This document shows, one piece after another, positions 7,701-16,441 of a stretch of 64,000 bases of DNA (position 1 is its first letter; each line of letters starts with the position of its first letter). The notes below the pieces were generated by a model. The model made no database searches and was not told where the DNA came from. It saw only the letters and a program-made list of their open reading frames with translations. The translations under genes were made by a program, and so were the position numbers. The stretch spans positions 60,237 to 124,236 of the forward strand of contig NZ_BIMD01000010.1 in NCBI RefSeq assembly GCF_004000905.1, read 5' to 3'. This DNA comes from Paenibacillus humicus NBRC 102415 (GTDB lineage: Bacteria; Bacillota; Bacilli; Paenibacillales; Paenibacillaceae).

Positions 7701-9581
7701 GTGGAAAAAAAGCAGTTCCAAGCTGAATCCAAACGTCTTTTGGAAATGATGATCAACTCCATCTATACCCAAAAGGAAATTTTTCTTCGCGAGCTGATTT
7801 CCAACAGCAGTGACGCCATCGATAAAATCTACTATAAAGCGCTGACGGACGAGAAGCTGACGTTCAATCCGGACAGCTACTTCATCCAGGTCATTCCCGA
7901 CCAGGCTGCGCGCACCCTGACGATTAGGGACACCGGCATCGGCATGAACCGCGAGGAGCTGGAGAGCCATCTCGGCATTATCGCGAAGAGCGGCTCCCTT
8001 GCCTTCAAGCAGGAAAATGAAGCCAAGGACGGCCGCGACATCATCGGCCAGTTCGGCGTCGGCTTCTACTCCGCCTTCATGGTCGCCGACCGCGTGACGG
8101 TCGTCACGAAGCCGCTGGATGGACAAGAGGCGTGGAAATGGGTCTCTGAAGGTGCGGACGGGTACACGATCGAGAAAGCTCACAAGGATTCGGTCGGCAC
8201 CGAGATCATTTTGGAGATCAAGCGGAATACCGAGGATGACAACTACGACGAGTATTTGAACGATTACCGGCTCAAGGCGCTGATCAAGAAATACTCCGAT
8301 TTCATCCGCTATCCGATCCGGATGGAGGTTTCCTCCAGCCGTCTCAAGGAAGGCAGCGAGGATGAGTTCGAGACGTACACCGAAGAGCAGCAGGTCAACA
8401 GCATGGTGCCGATCTGGCGCAAGAACAAAAGCGAGCTGACGGCCGAGGACTACGAGGCGTTCTACCACGAGAAGCATTACGGCTTCGACAAGCCGCTCAA
8501 GCATGTGCATGTGAGCGCCGACGGCGCGGTCGTCTATCAGGCGATCCTGTACATTCCGGAGACGATCCCGTTCGATTATTACACCAAGGAGTTCGAGAAG
8601 GGGCTGGAGCTGTATTCCAGCGGCGTGCTGATCATGAACAAATGCGCCGACCTGCTTCCCGACTACTTCAGCTTCGTCAAGGGCATGGTGGACTCCGAGA
8701 GCCTCTCGCTCAACATCTCCCGCGAGATGCTGCAGCATGACCGCCAGCTGAAGCTGATCGCCAAAAACATTGAATCCAAAATCAAGAGCGCTCTGCAGAG
8801 CATGCTGAAGGACGAGCGCGAGAAATATGAGCAGTTCTTCAAGTCGTTCGGCCGCCAGCTGAAATTCGGCGTCTACAGCGACTATGGCATGCACAAGGAC
8901 GCGCTGCAGGATCTGCTGCTGTTCACGTCCTCCAAGGACAAGGCGCTGGTCACCTTGGCTGAATACGTTGCCCGCATGCCCGAGGATCAGAAGTATATCT
9001 ACTACGCTTCCGGAGAATCGGCCGAGCGCATCGAGAAGCTCCCGCAGACCGAGCTCGTGCTCGACAAGGGCTTCGAGATTCTGTACTTCACCGACGATAT
9101 CGACGAGTTCGCCGTGAAGATGCTTGCCCGCTACAAGGAGAAGGAATTCCGCTCCGTCTCCAGCGGCGATCTGGGCATCGAGGAGGACGAGAAGACAGCC
9201 GAGGACGAAAAGGCCGATGAGGAGAACAAGGCGCTCTTCGAGGAGATGAAGGCGCTGCTCGGCGACAAGGTCAGCGGCGTGCGGGCTTCCAGGCGCCTGC
9301 GCAAGCATCCGGTCTGCTTCGCCACGGATGGCGAAGTGACGATCGAGATGGAGAAGATTCTGAAGGCGATGCCGAACAGCGGCGACGTCAAAGCCCAGAA
9401 GGTGCTGGAGCTGAATGTCGGCCACGATGTCTTCCGCGCGCTGAAGGAAGCTTATGAGAACGACAAGAGCAAGCTGGGCTTGTTCACTTCGCTGCTCTAC
9501 AATCAGGCGCTGCTGATCGAGGGCTTGCCGATCGAGGATCCGGTGGAGTTCACGAACCAGATTTGCCAAGTCATGGCGTAA
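7701..9581 (+). CDS. htpG: HSP90-family molecular chaperone HtpG
   Basis: A 626-residue HtpG, the same length as the Bacillus protein. It is a cytosolic dimeric ATP-driven chaperone. The GHKL ATP pocket is clear in the first 130 residues: [12 protein letters not shown] (catalytic Glu and Mg-binding Asn), IRDTGIGM and [11 protein letters not shown]. The middle and C-terminal dimerisation domains are complete, with a charged linker rich in Glu/Asp near residues 494-515. Translation starts at GTG after AGAGGAGAG. Unlike Bacillus subtilis, where htpG is outside the HrcA regulon, this copy has a perfect CIRCE element. A strong terminator follows, so it is monocistronic. Confidence 0.97.
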   Translation: MEKKQFQAESKRLLEMMINSIYTQKEIFLRELISNSSDAIDKIYYKALTDEKLTFNPDSYFIQVIPDQAARTLTIRDTGIGMNREELESHLGIIAKSGSLAFKQENEAKDGRDIIGQFGVGFYSAFMVADRVTVVTKPLDGQEAWKWVSEGADGYTIEKAHKDSVGTEIILEIKRNTEDDNYDEYLNDYRLKALIKKYSDFIRYPIRMEVSSSRLKEGSEDEFETYTEEQQVNSMVPIWRKNKSELTAEDYEAFYHEKHYGFDKPLKHVHVSADGAVVYQAILYIPETIPFDYYTKEFEKGLELYSSGVLIMNKCADLLPDYFSFVKGMVDSESLSLNISREMLQHDRQLKLIAKNIESKIKSALQSMLKDEREKYEQFFKSFGRQLKFGVYSDYGMHKDALQDLLLFTSSKDKALVTLAEYVARMPEDQKYIYYASGESAERIEKLPQTELVLDKGFEILYFTDDIDEFAVKMLARYKEKEFRSVSSGDLGIEEDEKTAEDEKADEENKALFEEMKALLGDKVSGVRASRRLRKHPVCFATDGEVTIEMEKILKAMPNSGDVKAQKVLELNVGHDVFRALKEAYENDKSKLGLFTSLLYNQALLIEGLPIEDPVEFTNQICQVMA

Positions 9582-9588
9582 ATCCATA

Positions 9589-9636
9589 AGAGGGCAGCCC
9601 CCAAAGTCAAAGACTGGGGGGCTGCCCTCTTTTTTT
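9589..9636 (+). terminator. Strong terminator after htpG
   Basis: A 14-bp stem (AGAGGGCAGCCCCC with its complement) and a run of seven T. Confidence 0.92.
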
Positions 9637-9793
9637 GATTTGCGATGCGGCTCAACGACCTCGGCGGGCAGCAGAACGGCAGCAGGAAGGATCCGTGAAG
9701 CGTGCTCGCGTTTATCCCTCTATGGCATGCTAGCCGCTCCCTGCAAAAAGCCGCTTGCATGAATCAACTGCGTGCTTTGAAAAAGCCGGCCGT

Positions 9794-10501
9794 TCAGGTT
9801 CCGATGTGGATAAGATCGATGCCGATGACATCTCTCCGGTGGACGGGGAATGTAAGCAGAGTATGCGGTATCTGCCGTCCGTTCAGACGAAGGGTGTACT
9901 GGACGTTGTCGCCGATGCGGATATCGTCCGAAATGTCGTTGCGCACGCCGCCGACGGATTGTACGCCGCCTCCGGGGGAAATTCGGACGACACCGGTGTA
10001 TTCGAGAGCCTGGGCAATGCTCATGCCGTCATAATAAGGAATTTGGTAATCCTCCGTCACATAGGGAAAGGATTCGCCGCCTTCAATGCGGACGGTCACC
10101 GGCGCAGGCGTGTTGACCGTTCCTGCAGGACCGGTGCCAGGGGCGCCGGCTCCTGTAAAAGGAACGGGGAAGCCCGGCCCGCCGGGGAAGCCGCCGCCGG
10201 GAAAGCCTGGGCCGCCGGGGAAGCCGCCGCCGGGAAAGCCCGGTCCGCCGGGAAACCCGCCGCCGATCGGCGGAAAGATCCCGCGATCCGGCCGTTGGAT
10301 CGGCGGGAAAATCCCTGGGTCGTAACCGGAGAGAGGCGGGAAGATGCCGGGCGCAGGCGGAGCGGCCGGCACGAATTGGAAGCTGCGCTGGCTTCCGCCG
10401 CAGCCGCAGTCTCCTCCGGCTTGGACAGGCTGATAGGCGGGCTGATAAGCGGCCGGATAGGCTGGAGCATGGTAAGGATAGTAAGAGTTCATTCCGGACA
10501 T
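9794..10501 (-). CDS. Gly/Pro-repeat protein with a C-terminal small domain
   Basis: A 235-residue protein of unknown function. The N-terminal 40 residues are Tyr/Pro/Ala-rich (repeated AYP/YQP steps) with a CGCGG motif, followed by PGIFPP-type repeats and then about three 11-residue units FPGGPGFPGGG (about residues 78-115), encoded by near-identical 33-base repeats. The last 105 residues form a compact, non-repetitive domain beginning VTVRIEGG. There is no obvious signal peptide. Composition recalls spore coat or other surface-layer proteins of Bacillales, but that is inference. Start chosen at ATG 10501 after AAAGGAG (short 4-base spacing); ATG 10492 is an alternative. Confidence 0.65.
   Translation of the reverse strand: MSGMNSYYPYHAPAYPAAYQPAYQPVQAGGDCGCGGSQRSFQFVPAAPPAPGIFPPLSGYDPGIFPPIQRPDRGIFPPIGGGFPGGPGFPGGGFPGGPGFPGGGFPGGPGFPVPFTGAGAPGTGPAGTVNTPAPVTVRIEGGESFPYVTEDYQIPYYDGMSIAQALEYTGVVRISPGGGVQSVGGVRNDISDDIRIGDNVQYTLRLNGRQIPHTLLTFPVHRRDVIGIDLIHIGT
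10165..10265. repeat. 33-bp tandem repeat inside the Gly/Pro-rich gene
   Basis: About three copies of a 33-base unit built on GCCGCCGGGGAAGCC encode the 11-residue FPGG repeats. The near identity at DNA level suggests recent slippage or recombination. Confidence 0.8.
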
Positions 10502-10669
10502 GCAGCTCCTTTCGAACATTGCCTTGAATACACTATCCTATGCGGCATATGCCTATCCTCTTTCCGCGAATCTTGGGAAAAAGTCCCGAACGCCTTATGT
10601 GCCCGGATTCCAGCTTCCTCCCGTGCCGGAGCATAAGCGATGGGCGAAGCAAAAAGGCTGAGCCGGAAA

Positions 10670-10701
10670 ACAAAAAAAGACCGGGCCCGATAGCCCGGTC
10701 T
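10670..10701 (-). terminator. Terminator after sodA
   Basis: On the minus strand the stem AGACCGGGC/GCCCGGTCT (6-base loop) is followed by a T-run (A-run at 10672-10678 on the plus strand). Confidence 0.85.
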
Positions 10702-10715
10702 TCCATTAAAAGAAC

Positions 10716-11330
10716 TTATTTTACGGCTGCTTCGTAACGCTTGCCGACTTCATCCCAGTTCACGACGTTCCAGAACGCTTTGATGTAGTCAGGGCGCTTG
10801 TTTTGGTAGTTCAGGTAGTAGGCATGCTCCCATACGTCCAGGCCGAGCAGAGGCGTTTCGCCTTCGAAGATCGGGCTGTCCTGGTTTGGAAGGCTGTATA
10901 CTTTCAGCTTGCCTTCTTTGTCGGCTGCGAGGAAAGCCCAGCCGCTGCCGAAGCGCGTCGTTGCTGCTTTGGCGAAGTCTTCCTTGAATTTCTCGAAGCC
11001 GCCCAGCTCGCTGTCGATCGCTTCTGCCAGCTTGCCTGTAGGCGCGCCGCCGGCGTTGGGGCCGATCGTCGTCCAGAACAGGCTGTGGTTCGCATGGCCG
11101 CCGCCGTTGTTGCGCACAGCGGTGCGGATGGATTCAGGTACGCTGTTCAGGTCGGAGATAAGATCCTCAAGGGACTTACTTGCCAGTTCGGGAGCGGATT
11201 CCAGAGCGGCGTTCAGGTTGGTCACATACGTGTTGTGGTGACGGTCGTGGTGGATCTCCATCGTCTTTGCATCGATGTGCGGCTCCAGAGCGTCGTTGGC
11301 ATACGGAAGTGCTGGAAGTTCATGTGCCAT
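10716..11330 (-). CDS. sodA: Manganese/iron superoxide dismutase
   Basis: A 204-residue cytosolic Mn/Fe superoxide dismutase. Metal ligands are recognisable as His in [12 protein letters not shown] (near 27), His in [10 protein letters not shown] (near 82), and Asp and His in [19 protein letters not shown] (near 164-168). GHANHSLFW and the Gly-rich GGAPTG stretch suit the Mn-type SodA of Bacillales. ATG 11330 is preferred over an upstream TTG because GAGGAGG stands 9 bases before it. A promoter with TTGATT and GATAAT precedes it and a strong terminator follows. A second, extended SOD gene lies 5 kb away. Confidence 0.96.
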   Translation of the reverse strand: MAHELPALPYANDALEPHIDAKTMEIHHDRHHNTYVTNLNAALESAPELASKSLEDLISDLNSVPESIRTAVRNNGGGHANHSLFWTTIGPNAGGAPTGKLAEAIDSELGGFEKFKEDFAKAATTRFGSGWAFLAADKEGKLKVYSLPNQDSPIFEGETPLLGLDVWEHAYYLNYQNKRPDYIKAFWNVVNWDEVGKRYEAAVK

Positions 11331-11371
11331 AATCAATTACCTCCTCAGATAATATGTAGCGATTCCAGTTC

Positions 11372-11400
11372 ATTATCCCTCAATCGGCTTAATAAATCAA
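11372..11400 (-). promoter_or_regulatory. Probable SigA promoter of sodA
   Basis: On the minus strand TTGATT (11395-11400) and GATAAT (11372-11377) are 17 bases apart and about 40 bases from the sodA start. Confidence 0.6.
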
Positions 11401-11792
11401 CATTTTAGTTTCAAAAGTCGGCAGCTAATCCGCTCTATCCGATCCGATAAAGGGGCAATCCCTTCGAGAGCAGATCGCTCAAGCTTCCATCAAGGGGACG
11501 AGGTCTTTCGGGGGACAAAAACCGGCGGCTCCGGAGCTTGTCCGAGCCTGACGGCCTAAGAGCGGCAGCGCATCTTATCCTTTCACGAAAGAGCATATTT
11601 ATTCCATTAACCGCATGAACTTTTCCCGAATCGGGATGTAAGCGCTTGTAAGACAGCGCTTTCAACAGAATGTAAGCGCAATGTTAAATTTAATTAAGGT
11701 TTTTGAGCAAAATGGCTGGATTTCGTTAACTTTTGTCGTATAATCAGAGGTAGCTTTTACAATGACATTGAATGTAAGGGAGACAAGCATTC
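11401..11792. other. Intergenic region with cre-like repeats and a promoter
   Basis: About 390 bases without a supported gene. The right part carries three TGWAAGCGC-type sites and a TATAAT at 11739-11744 with a weak -35. The left part (11440-11600) is GC-rich and could be a structured leader, but I could not match it to a known riboswitch. Confidence 0.45.
11637..11684. promoter_or_regulatory. Cluster of cre-like (CcpA) sites
   Basis: Three sites share the cre core: TGTAAGCGCTTGTA at 11637-11650, TGAAAGCGCTGTCT at 11651-11664 (minus strand) and TGTAAGCGCAATGT at 11671-11684. The middle one is the best match to TGWAANCGNTNNCA. Confidence 0.45.
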
Positions 11793-12215
11793 ATGCATCT
11801 TCGTTCTTTCCAGCTGGCAGACTACCATGCCGTGACGTCCTTGCTGCAGTCGGTGTTGTCGGAAGAGTGTTACGAGCTGACGATCGAAGCGCTCACGCGC
11901 CAGCTTTCATGGGACAGCGATCTTGTGCTCATCGCTTCGGCGGGCGACAAGATGACGGGCATTATCATCGGAACGATCGACAACAACCGAGGCTATTACT
12001 ACCGTGTGGCCGTTCATCCGGATCACCGCGGCCAAGGGATCGCCAAGAGCCTCATTTCCAGCCTTCGCGGCCGGTTCGAGCAGCGCAAGGTGTCCAAGAT
12101 CATGGTTACGGCGGACGAGCACAACGAACCCGTACTGCCGCTTTACAGCTCCCTGGGCTTCGAGCCTTCCGATTTCTATCATTCGTTCCAGAAGCTCAGC
12201 ATCGTAGCTGGCTGA
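11793..12215 (+). CDS. GNAT-family N-acetyltransferase
   Basis: A 140-residue single-domain GNAT protein. The acetyl-CoA pyrophosphate loop is visible as VAVHPDHRGQGIAKSLI at residues 73-89 (the R/QxxGxG/A pattern), and LPLYSSLGFEPSDFY near 115-129 is the usual C-terminal strand. Such enzymes acetylate amines of small molecules, ribosomal proteins or drugs; the substrate cannot be told. ATG 11793 follows AAGGGAG. It has its own promoter region with cre-like sites and ends without an obvious terminator before the DUF402 gene 140 bases downstream. Confidence 0.85.
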   Translation: MHLRSFQLADYHAVTSLLQSVLSEECYELTIEALTRQLSWDSDLVLIASAGDKMTGIIIGTIDNNRGYYYRVAVHPDHRGQGIAKSLISSLRGRFEQRKVSKIMVTADEHNEPVLPLYSSLGFEPSDFYHSFQKLSIVAG

Positions 12216-12355
12216 ACCGAAGAACCAAGCTTTTGTTTCCCGCAATTCTTCCTTTCCATATGGTCGTCATCCCGAGGCATATCCTTCGTCAATTGCTTTT
12301 GACGTCCGGATGTGCTTTTCTTATTAGTAAGATGTGAATGTCAGGGAGTGCGTAA

Positions 12356-12925
12356 GTGAACAACTATCGGCGCTGTTACATCAAAAGCTTCAAGCATGAC
12401 GGCCATCTGCACCGGCAATGGCAGCGGAACTGGCTTGTGCCGCAGGAGCTGCTTCTGCCGCAGCATGCCGCGGAGGGGATGCATGTGCTCCTCAACAACC
12501 AGACGCCGATCAAGGAAGCGGACGGATCCATGTGGGTCAGCCGCGTTCCGGCGGTCTCTTTTTTTATTCCGGGCAAATGGTTCAACGTCGTCGCGATGAT
12601 CGAGGACTTCGGCATCCGCTATTACTGCAATCTGGCCTCGCCTCCGTATTTGACGGGAGATGTGCTGACGTATATCGATTACGACCTTGATGTGATCCGG
12701 ACTGCGGGCGGCGATCTGGCTGTCGTGGATCGGGACGAGTACGAGAGGCATAAGGCGGAGTACCGCTATCCGCCGGTCGTCGACGCCAAAGTAAGCGAAG
12801 GGCTGAGGGAAGTTACCCATCGCATCCGCGGAGGCAAGCCGCCTTTCGAGGACGAGGTCGTAAAGGCCTATTATGAAGCCTGGCGGGCGAGCATCGCGAA
12901 CGGCGCGGAGGGTGAGCCGGAATGA
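12356..12925 (+). CDS. DUF402 family protein, probable nucleoside tri/diphosphate phosphatase (Ntdp/YgaC-like)
   Basis: A 189-residue DUF402 protein. The N-terminal CYIKSFKHDGHLHRQW and the central PGKWFNVVAMIEDFGIRYYCNLASPP and YIDYDLDV segments are typical of YgaC/Ntdp-type phosphatases, which hydrolyse NTPs and NDPs with divalent metal using acidic residues of the YIDYDLD region. It starts at GTG 12356. Its last bases overlap the start of the signal peptidase gene (ATGA at 12922-12925), so translational coupling is likely. The cellular role of the family is poorly defined. Confidence 0.82.
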   Translation: MNNYRRCYIKSFKHDGHLHRQWQRNWLVPQELLLPQHAAEGMHVLLNNQTPIKEADGSMWVSRVPAVSFFIPGKWFNVVAMIEDFGIRYYCNLASPPYLTGDVLTYIDYDLDVIRTAGGDLAVVDRDEYERHKAEYRYPPVVDAKVSEGLREVTHRIRGGKPPFEDEVVKAYYEAWRASIANGAEGEPE

Positions 12926-13554
12926 AAGGGACGCCGAGCGGGGAGAAGGATGGGCTGCCGCTGGCGGGAGGCAGCCCGGAAGGCGTCGGCGCGGCCGCTG
13001 ACGGGCATCCGGCGCGCGCAGGCGCAGCCTCGCAGGCCAAGGATCTGTTTCGGCTGGTCCGCACGGCCGTCCTGGCGCTGGCGGTGGTCGCCTTGCTGCA
13101 GCGGTACGTCTTCAACCTTTCGATCGTGGAAGGACAGTCCATGCAGCCGACCTTGTCGGAGGGCGATTGGCTGCTGGTCAACAAGATGGCGATGTCGATG
13201 TCTTCTCCGCATCATGGCGACGTCATGATTATCCGGGATCCGCAGCCGCCGGACGGGAGCTCCGAGTATCTCGTCAAGCGCGTCGTCGGCTTGCCCGGCG
13301 ATCGGGTCGAGATCAAGGACGGCAGCTTGTACCTGAACGGGGAGAAGCTGGAGGAAGCCTATGCCAGCGGAGACCGCACGGAGGGGGTTTTTCCGCCTCT
13401 GACCGTCGGCAAGGGCAAGCTGTTCGTCATGGGAGACAACCGCCTGCCGCTGGCCAGCCGGGACAGCCGCGCCTTCGGGCTCGTCGACGAGGAGGATGTC
13501 CGGGGCAGGGCGGAGTTCGTTCTTTGGCCGGCCGGCCATATCGACAAGCTGTAG
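12922..13554 (+). CDS. sipT: Type I signal peptidase
   Basis: A 210-residue Gram-positive signal peptidase I that cleaves signal peptides on the outer face of the membrane. It has a polar Gly/Ala-rich N-terminus of about 40 residues, a single transmembrane helix at 43-60, the catalytic Ser73 in EGQSMQPTL, and catalytic Lys119 in YLVKRVVGLPGD; GDNRLPLASRDSRAFG is the conserved box E. The gene symbol is by family similarity (SipS/SipT group), not orthology. It overlaps the DUF402 gene by four bases. Confidence 0.93.
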   Translation: MKGTPSGEKDGLPLAGGSPEGVGAAADGHPARAGAASQAKDLFRLVRTAVLALAVVALLQRYVFNLSIVEGQSMQPTLSEGDWLLVNKMAMSMSSPHHGDVMIIRDPQPPDGSSEYLVKRVVGLPGDRVEIKDGSLYLNGEKLEEAYASGDRTEGVFPPLTVGKGKLFVMGDNRLPLASRDSRAFGLVDEEDVRGRAEFVLWPAGHIDKL

Positions 13555-13603
13555 CGGCAGAGCGTTTTGCCGCAGGATCAAGCAGAAGGAGTTGGCCCTT
13601 TAT

Positions 13604-14056
13604 ATGAAAGAAGTATCGATCTATACGGATGGAGCCTGCTCCGGCAACCCCGGTCCGGGCGGCTGGGGAGCCGTCTTGTTCTACGGGGACAAGCGCAAGG
13701 AGATATCCGGCGCGGAGCCGCATACGACGAACAACCGCATGGAGATCCAGGCGGTCATCGAAGCGCTGTCGCTGCTCAAGGTTCCTTGCAAGGCGACCGT
13801 GCACAGCGACTCGGCCTATGTGGTGAACTGCTTCCAGAACAACTGGATCAAGGGCTGGCTGCGCAACGGCTGGAAGAACAGCAAGGGACAGCCGGTCGAG
13901 AACAAGGAGCTGTGGCAGCGCCTGTGGGAGCTGATGGGCATCCATGAGGTTTCCTACGTCAAGGTGAAGGGCCATAGCGACAACGAATGGAACAACCGCT
14001 GCGACGAGCTTGCCGTCGGCGCGATCAAGGCGATGCGGGCTTCGGGCAAGGGCTGA
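13604..14056 (+). CDS. rnhA: Ribonuclease HI
   Basis: A 150-residue type 1 RNase H, which cleaves the RNA strand of RNA-DNA hybrids. The metal-binding residues are Asp9 (YTDGACSGNPGPGG), Glu48 (NNRMEIQAVI), Asp70 (HSDSAYVVN) and Asp near 132 (NNRCDELA). The basic protrusion WIKGWLRNGWKN typical of the E. coli form is present. ATG 13604 is chosen: the upstream in-frame extension would lie inside the signal peptidase gene. AGAAGGAG precedes it by 12 bases. Confidence 0.95.
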   Translation: MKEVSIYTDGACSGNPGPGGWGAVLFYGDKRKEISGAEPHTTNNRMEIQAVIEALSLLKVPCKATVHSDSAYVVNCFQNNWIKGWLRNGWKNSKGQPVENKELWQRLWELMGIHEVSYVKVKGHSDNEWNNRCDELAVGAIKAMRASGKG

Positions 14057-14095
14057 GAGCCGCCCGGGAATTCGAAGGATGAGGAGGGGAGGAAG

Positions 14096-15322
14096 ATGGA
14101 GGAAAGGATCAGGGACGCAGCCTTTTGGACCCGCTTGAAGGCGGATATGAAGGAAGCCGCCTACGGCCTCGGCATCGACGACATCGGAGTCGCTTCGCCG
14201 GAGCCGTTCACCGAGCTCAAGGGCCGTCTGATCCGCCACCGGGAGCTCGGGTATGAATCCGGCTTCGAGGCCAAGGACATCGACCGGCGCACCGATCCTT
14301 CCCTCCTCTTCGACGAGCCGCTCTCGATCATCGCGATCTCGGTCGGCTACCCAAGCAAGCTGCACAATCCGCCCAAGTCGGAGCCGGGAGCGAGAAGGGG
14401 AATCCTGTCGCGCTCTTCCTGGGGGGAGGATTATCACACGGTGCTGCGGAGCCGGCTCGCGCGGCTGGAGGCTTGGCTGCGCGAGCGGGTGCCGGAGCTG
14501 CGGGCGGAGTCCATGGTCGATACCGGGGAGCTGTCGGACCGGGCGGTTGCGGAGCGCGCGGGCATTGGATGGAGCGGCAAGAACAGCTTCATCATGAACC
14601 GCAAGCACGGCACTTGGATCTACCTTGCGGAGATGATCACCAACCTGCCGCTGGAGCCGGATTCCCCGATCGAGGATACTTGCGGCAGCTGCACCAAGTG
14701 CATCGACGCTTGCCCGACCGGCGCTCTGGTCGGGCCTGGGCAGCTGAATGCGCAGCGCTGCGTTTCCTTCGTCACCCAGACCAAGGAGATGGTCTCCGAC
14801 GAGCTCATGCGCAAGATCGGCAACCGGCTGTACGGCTGCGACACTTGCCAGATCGTCTGCCCCGTCAACAAAGGCATCAATGTCACGCGCCATCCGGAGT
14901 TCAAGGCAGACCCGGAGCAGGTCAAGCCGCTGCTGGAGCCGCTGCTCGACATCTCCAACCGCGAGTACAAGGAGCGTTACGGCTCCAACTCCTCCTCCTG
15001 GCGGGGCAAAAAGCCGATCCAGCGCAATGCGGTCATCGCGCTCGGCAACTTCCGAGAGAAGGGCGCTGTTCCCGCCCTCGTCAAGGTGCTGCGCGACGAT
15101 CCGCGTCCGGTGCTTCGCGGCACGGCAGCCTGGTCGCTAGGCCGCATCGGCGGCGAGGCGGCGCTGCAGGCGCTGAAGGATGCGCTCGGCACCGAGGAGG
15201 ATCCGGAGGCGCGGGATGTCATCGGCCGGGCGGCAGCTGCAGCTGCAGCTGAAGCGTTGGAAGCATCGGAGGCATTGGAAGCGCCGGAAGCCGGACAGGA
15301 GCCGGCATCTCCGCATTCTTGA
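14096..15322 (+). CDS. queG: Epoxyqueuosine reductase
   Basis: QueG reduces epoxyqueuosine to queuosine in tRNA using cobalamin and two [4Fe-4S] clusters. The 408-residue protein shows the catalytic Asp in MVDTGELSDRAVAERAGIGW (near 142), and two cluster motifs, CGSCTKCIDACPTGAL (near 200) and YGCDTCQIVCPVNKG (near 245). C-terminal HEAT-like repeats (315-375), as in Bacillus QueG, bind tRNA. The last 40 residues are a low-complexity Ala/Glu tail encoded by short repeats. Start ATG follows GAGGGGAGGAAG. It lies in a plus-strand run with rnhA and yneF. Confidence 0.95.
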   Translation: MEERIRDAAFWTRLKADMKEAAYGLGIDDIGVASPEPFTELKGRLIRHRELGYESGFEAKDIDRRTDPSLLFDEPLSIIAISVGYPSKLHNPPKSEPGARRGILSRSSWGEDYHTVLRSRLARLEAWLRERVPELRAESMVDTGELSDRAVAERAGIGWSGKNSFIMNRKHGTWIYLAEMITNLPLEPDSPIEDTCGSCTKCIDACPTGALVGPGQLNAQRCVSFVTQTKEMVSDELMRKIGNRLYGCDTCQIVCPVNKGINVTRHPEFKADPEQVKPLLEPLLDISNREYKERYGSNSSSWRGKKPIQRNAVIALGNFREKGAVPALVKVLRDDPRPVLRGTAAWSLGRIGGEAALQALKDALGTEEDPEARDVIGRAAAAAAAEALEASEALEAPEAGQEPASPHS

Positions 15323-15417
15323 ACGGCCCGCAGCTCCTGTTCCCGGATTGCGCGCGATACCCGATAATGCTATCATGGACAAGTCTATGAACACCCATGA
15401 AGGATAGGTGAGCCAAT

Positions 15418-15687
15418 ATGGAATGGTACAACTACGTCATCCCCATCGTTACCCTTATCGTCGGAGGGGTCGGCGGATTTTTCATCGGGGTCTTCTATCT
15501 CCGCAAGCAGCTGGAGAAGATGCAGTCCGATCCGGAGATGCTGCAGAAGATGGCCAAGCAGATGGGCTACAATCTGAACGGCAAGCAGATGCAGCGCGCC
15601 CAGCAGATGATGAAGAACCAGGGTGGCGCAGGCGCCCCACAAAACCAGAAGTTCATTCCGAACCAGCGCGGCGGCAAGCGAAAGTAA
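15418..15687 (+). CDS. yneF: YneF-family small membrane protein (UPF0154)
   Basis: An 89-residue protein with one N-terminal transmembrane helix (residues 6-28) followed by a basic, Met/Gln-rich cytoplasmic tail. The MLQKMAKQMGYNLNGKQMQRAQQMMKNQ segment is the hallmark of the YneF family, whose function is unknown. The tail here is longer than in Bacillus and ends in an Asn/Gln/Arg-rich stretch. It sits 35 bases before folE. Confidence 0.85.
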   Translation: MEWYNYVIPIVTLIVGGVGGFFIGVFYLRKQLEKMQSDPEMLQKMAKQMGYNLNGKQMQRAQQMMKNQGGAGAPQNQKFIPNQRGGKRK

Positions 15688-15722
15688 GCCCCTGCTGAAG
15701 CCAGAAGGGAAGAAACCCGCCT

Positions 15723-16316
15723 ATGGCAGGCTTGAAGGACTATAGCAATTCCCATGTCTCCCGCAACCGGGAGCAGATCGAATATCATCTCCGCGAAATT
15801 CTCAAGCTCGTCGGAGAGAACGTGGAACGCGAAGGGCTGCAGGATACGCCTGCCCGCGTGACGCGGATGTACGAGGAGATCTTCGCCGGCTACGAAGTCA
15901 ATCCGGCGGAAGTGCTCGGCGTCACGTTCGACGAGAACCACGAGGAGCTCGTCATCGTGAAGGATATCGTGTATTACAGCCAGTGCGAGCATCATATGGC
16001 TCCGTTCTTCGGCAAGATCCATATCGGCTATCTGCCGAACGGCCACATCGTAGGCCTCAGCAAGCTGGCCCGGCTCGTCGAAGCCGTCACCCGCAAGCTG
16101 CAGGTGCAGGAGCGGATTACGGCCCAGATCGCCGACATCCTCATGGATGCGCTGGCGCCGCAGGGCGTCATGGTCGTCGTGGAGGGCGAGCATCTGTGCA
16201 TGTGCTCCCGGGGCGTCAAGAAGCCGGGCAGCAAGACGATCACCTCCGGCGTGCGGGGAGAATTCCGGACCAGCAGCGCGCTGCGTTCCGAATTCCTCTC
16301 GCTGCTGAAGCAGTAG
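15723..16316 (+). CDS. folE: GTP cyclohydrolase I
   Basis: FolE converts GTP to 7,8-dihydroneopterin triphosphate, the first step of folate synthesis. The 197-residue protein has the zinc ligands Cys and His in QCEHHMAPFFGKIHIGY (near 82-86) and Cys in MCSRGVKKPGS (near 160). Length and motifs are standard. A terminator follows within 10 bases, closing the plus-strand run that begins with the DUF402 gene. Confidence 0.96.
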   Translation: MAGLKDYSNSHVSRNREQIEYHLREILKLVGENVEREGLQDTPARVTRMYEEIFAGYEVNPAEVLGVTFDENHEELVIVKDIVYYSQCEHHMAPFFGKIHIGYLPNGHIVGLSKLARLVEAVTRKLQVQERITAQIADILMDALAPQGVMVVVEGEHLCMCSRGVKKPGSKTITSGVRGEFRTSSALRSEFLSLLKQ

Positions 16317-16325
16317 CAGCACGCA

Positions 16326-16357
16326 GAACCCGCTTGCCTGGGCAAGCGGGTTCTTTT
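16326..16357 (+). terminator. Terminator after folE
   Basis: A 13-bp perfect stem (GAACCCGCTTGCC with its complement) with a TG loop centre and a T-run. Confidence 0.85.
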
Positions 16358-16441
16358 GCGTTCATCAAGCGGCATTGCAAGACGACCATGGCTCGCGGCA
16401 TGACAAGGGAAAACCCCTTACGAAATAATCATGGGATACCA

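Noticed and set aside
7644..9587. A 647-codon minus-strand frame opposite htpG
   Set aside because: Shadow frame; the plus strand encodes a full HtpG with all motifs.
11435..11665. A 76-codon minus-strand frame upstream of sodA
   Set aside because: No ribosome binding site or recognisable sequence, and it covers the putative cre region.
15230..15310. GCAGCT/GAAGC short repeats as a separate repeat element
   Set aside because: They are only the codons of the Ala/Glu-rich QueG tail.
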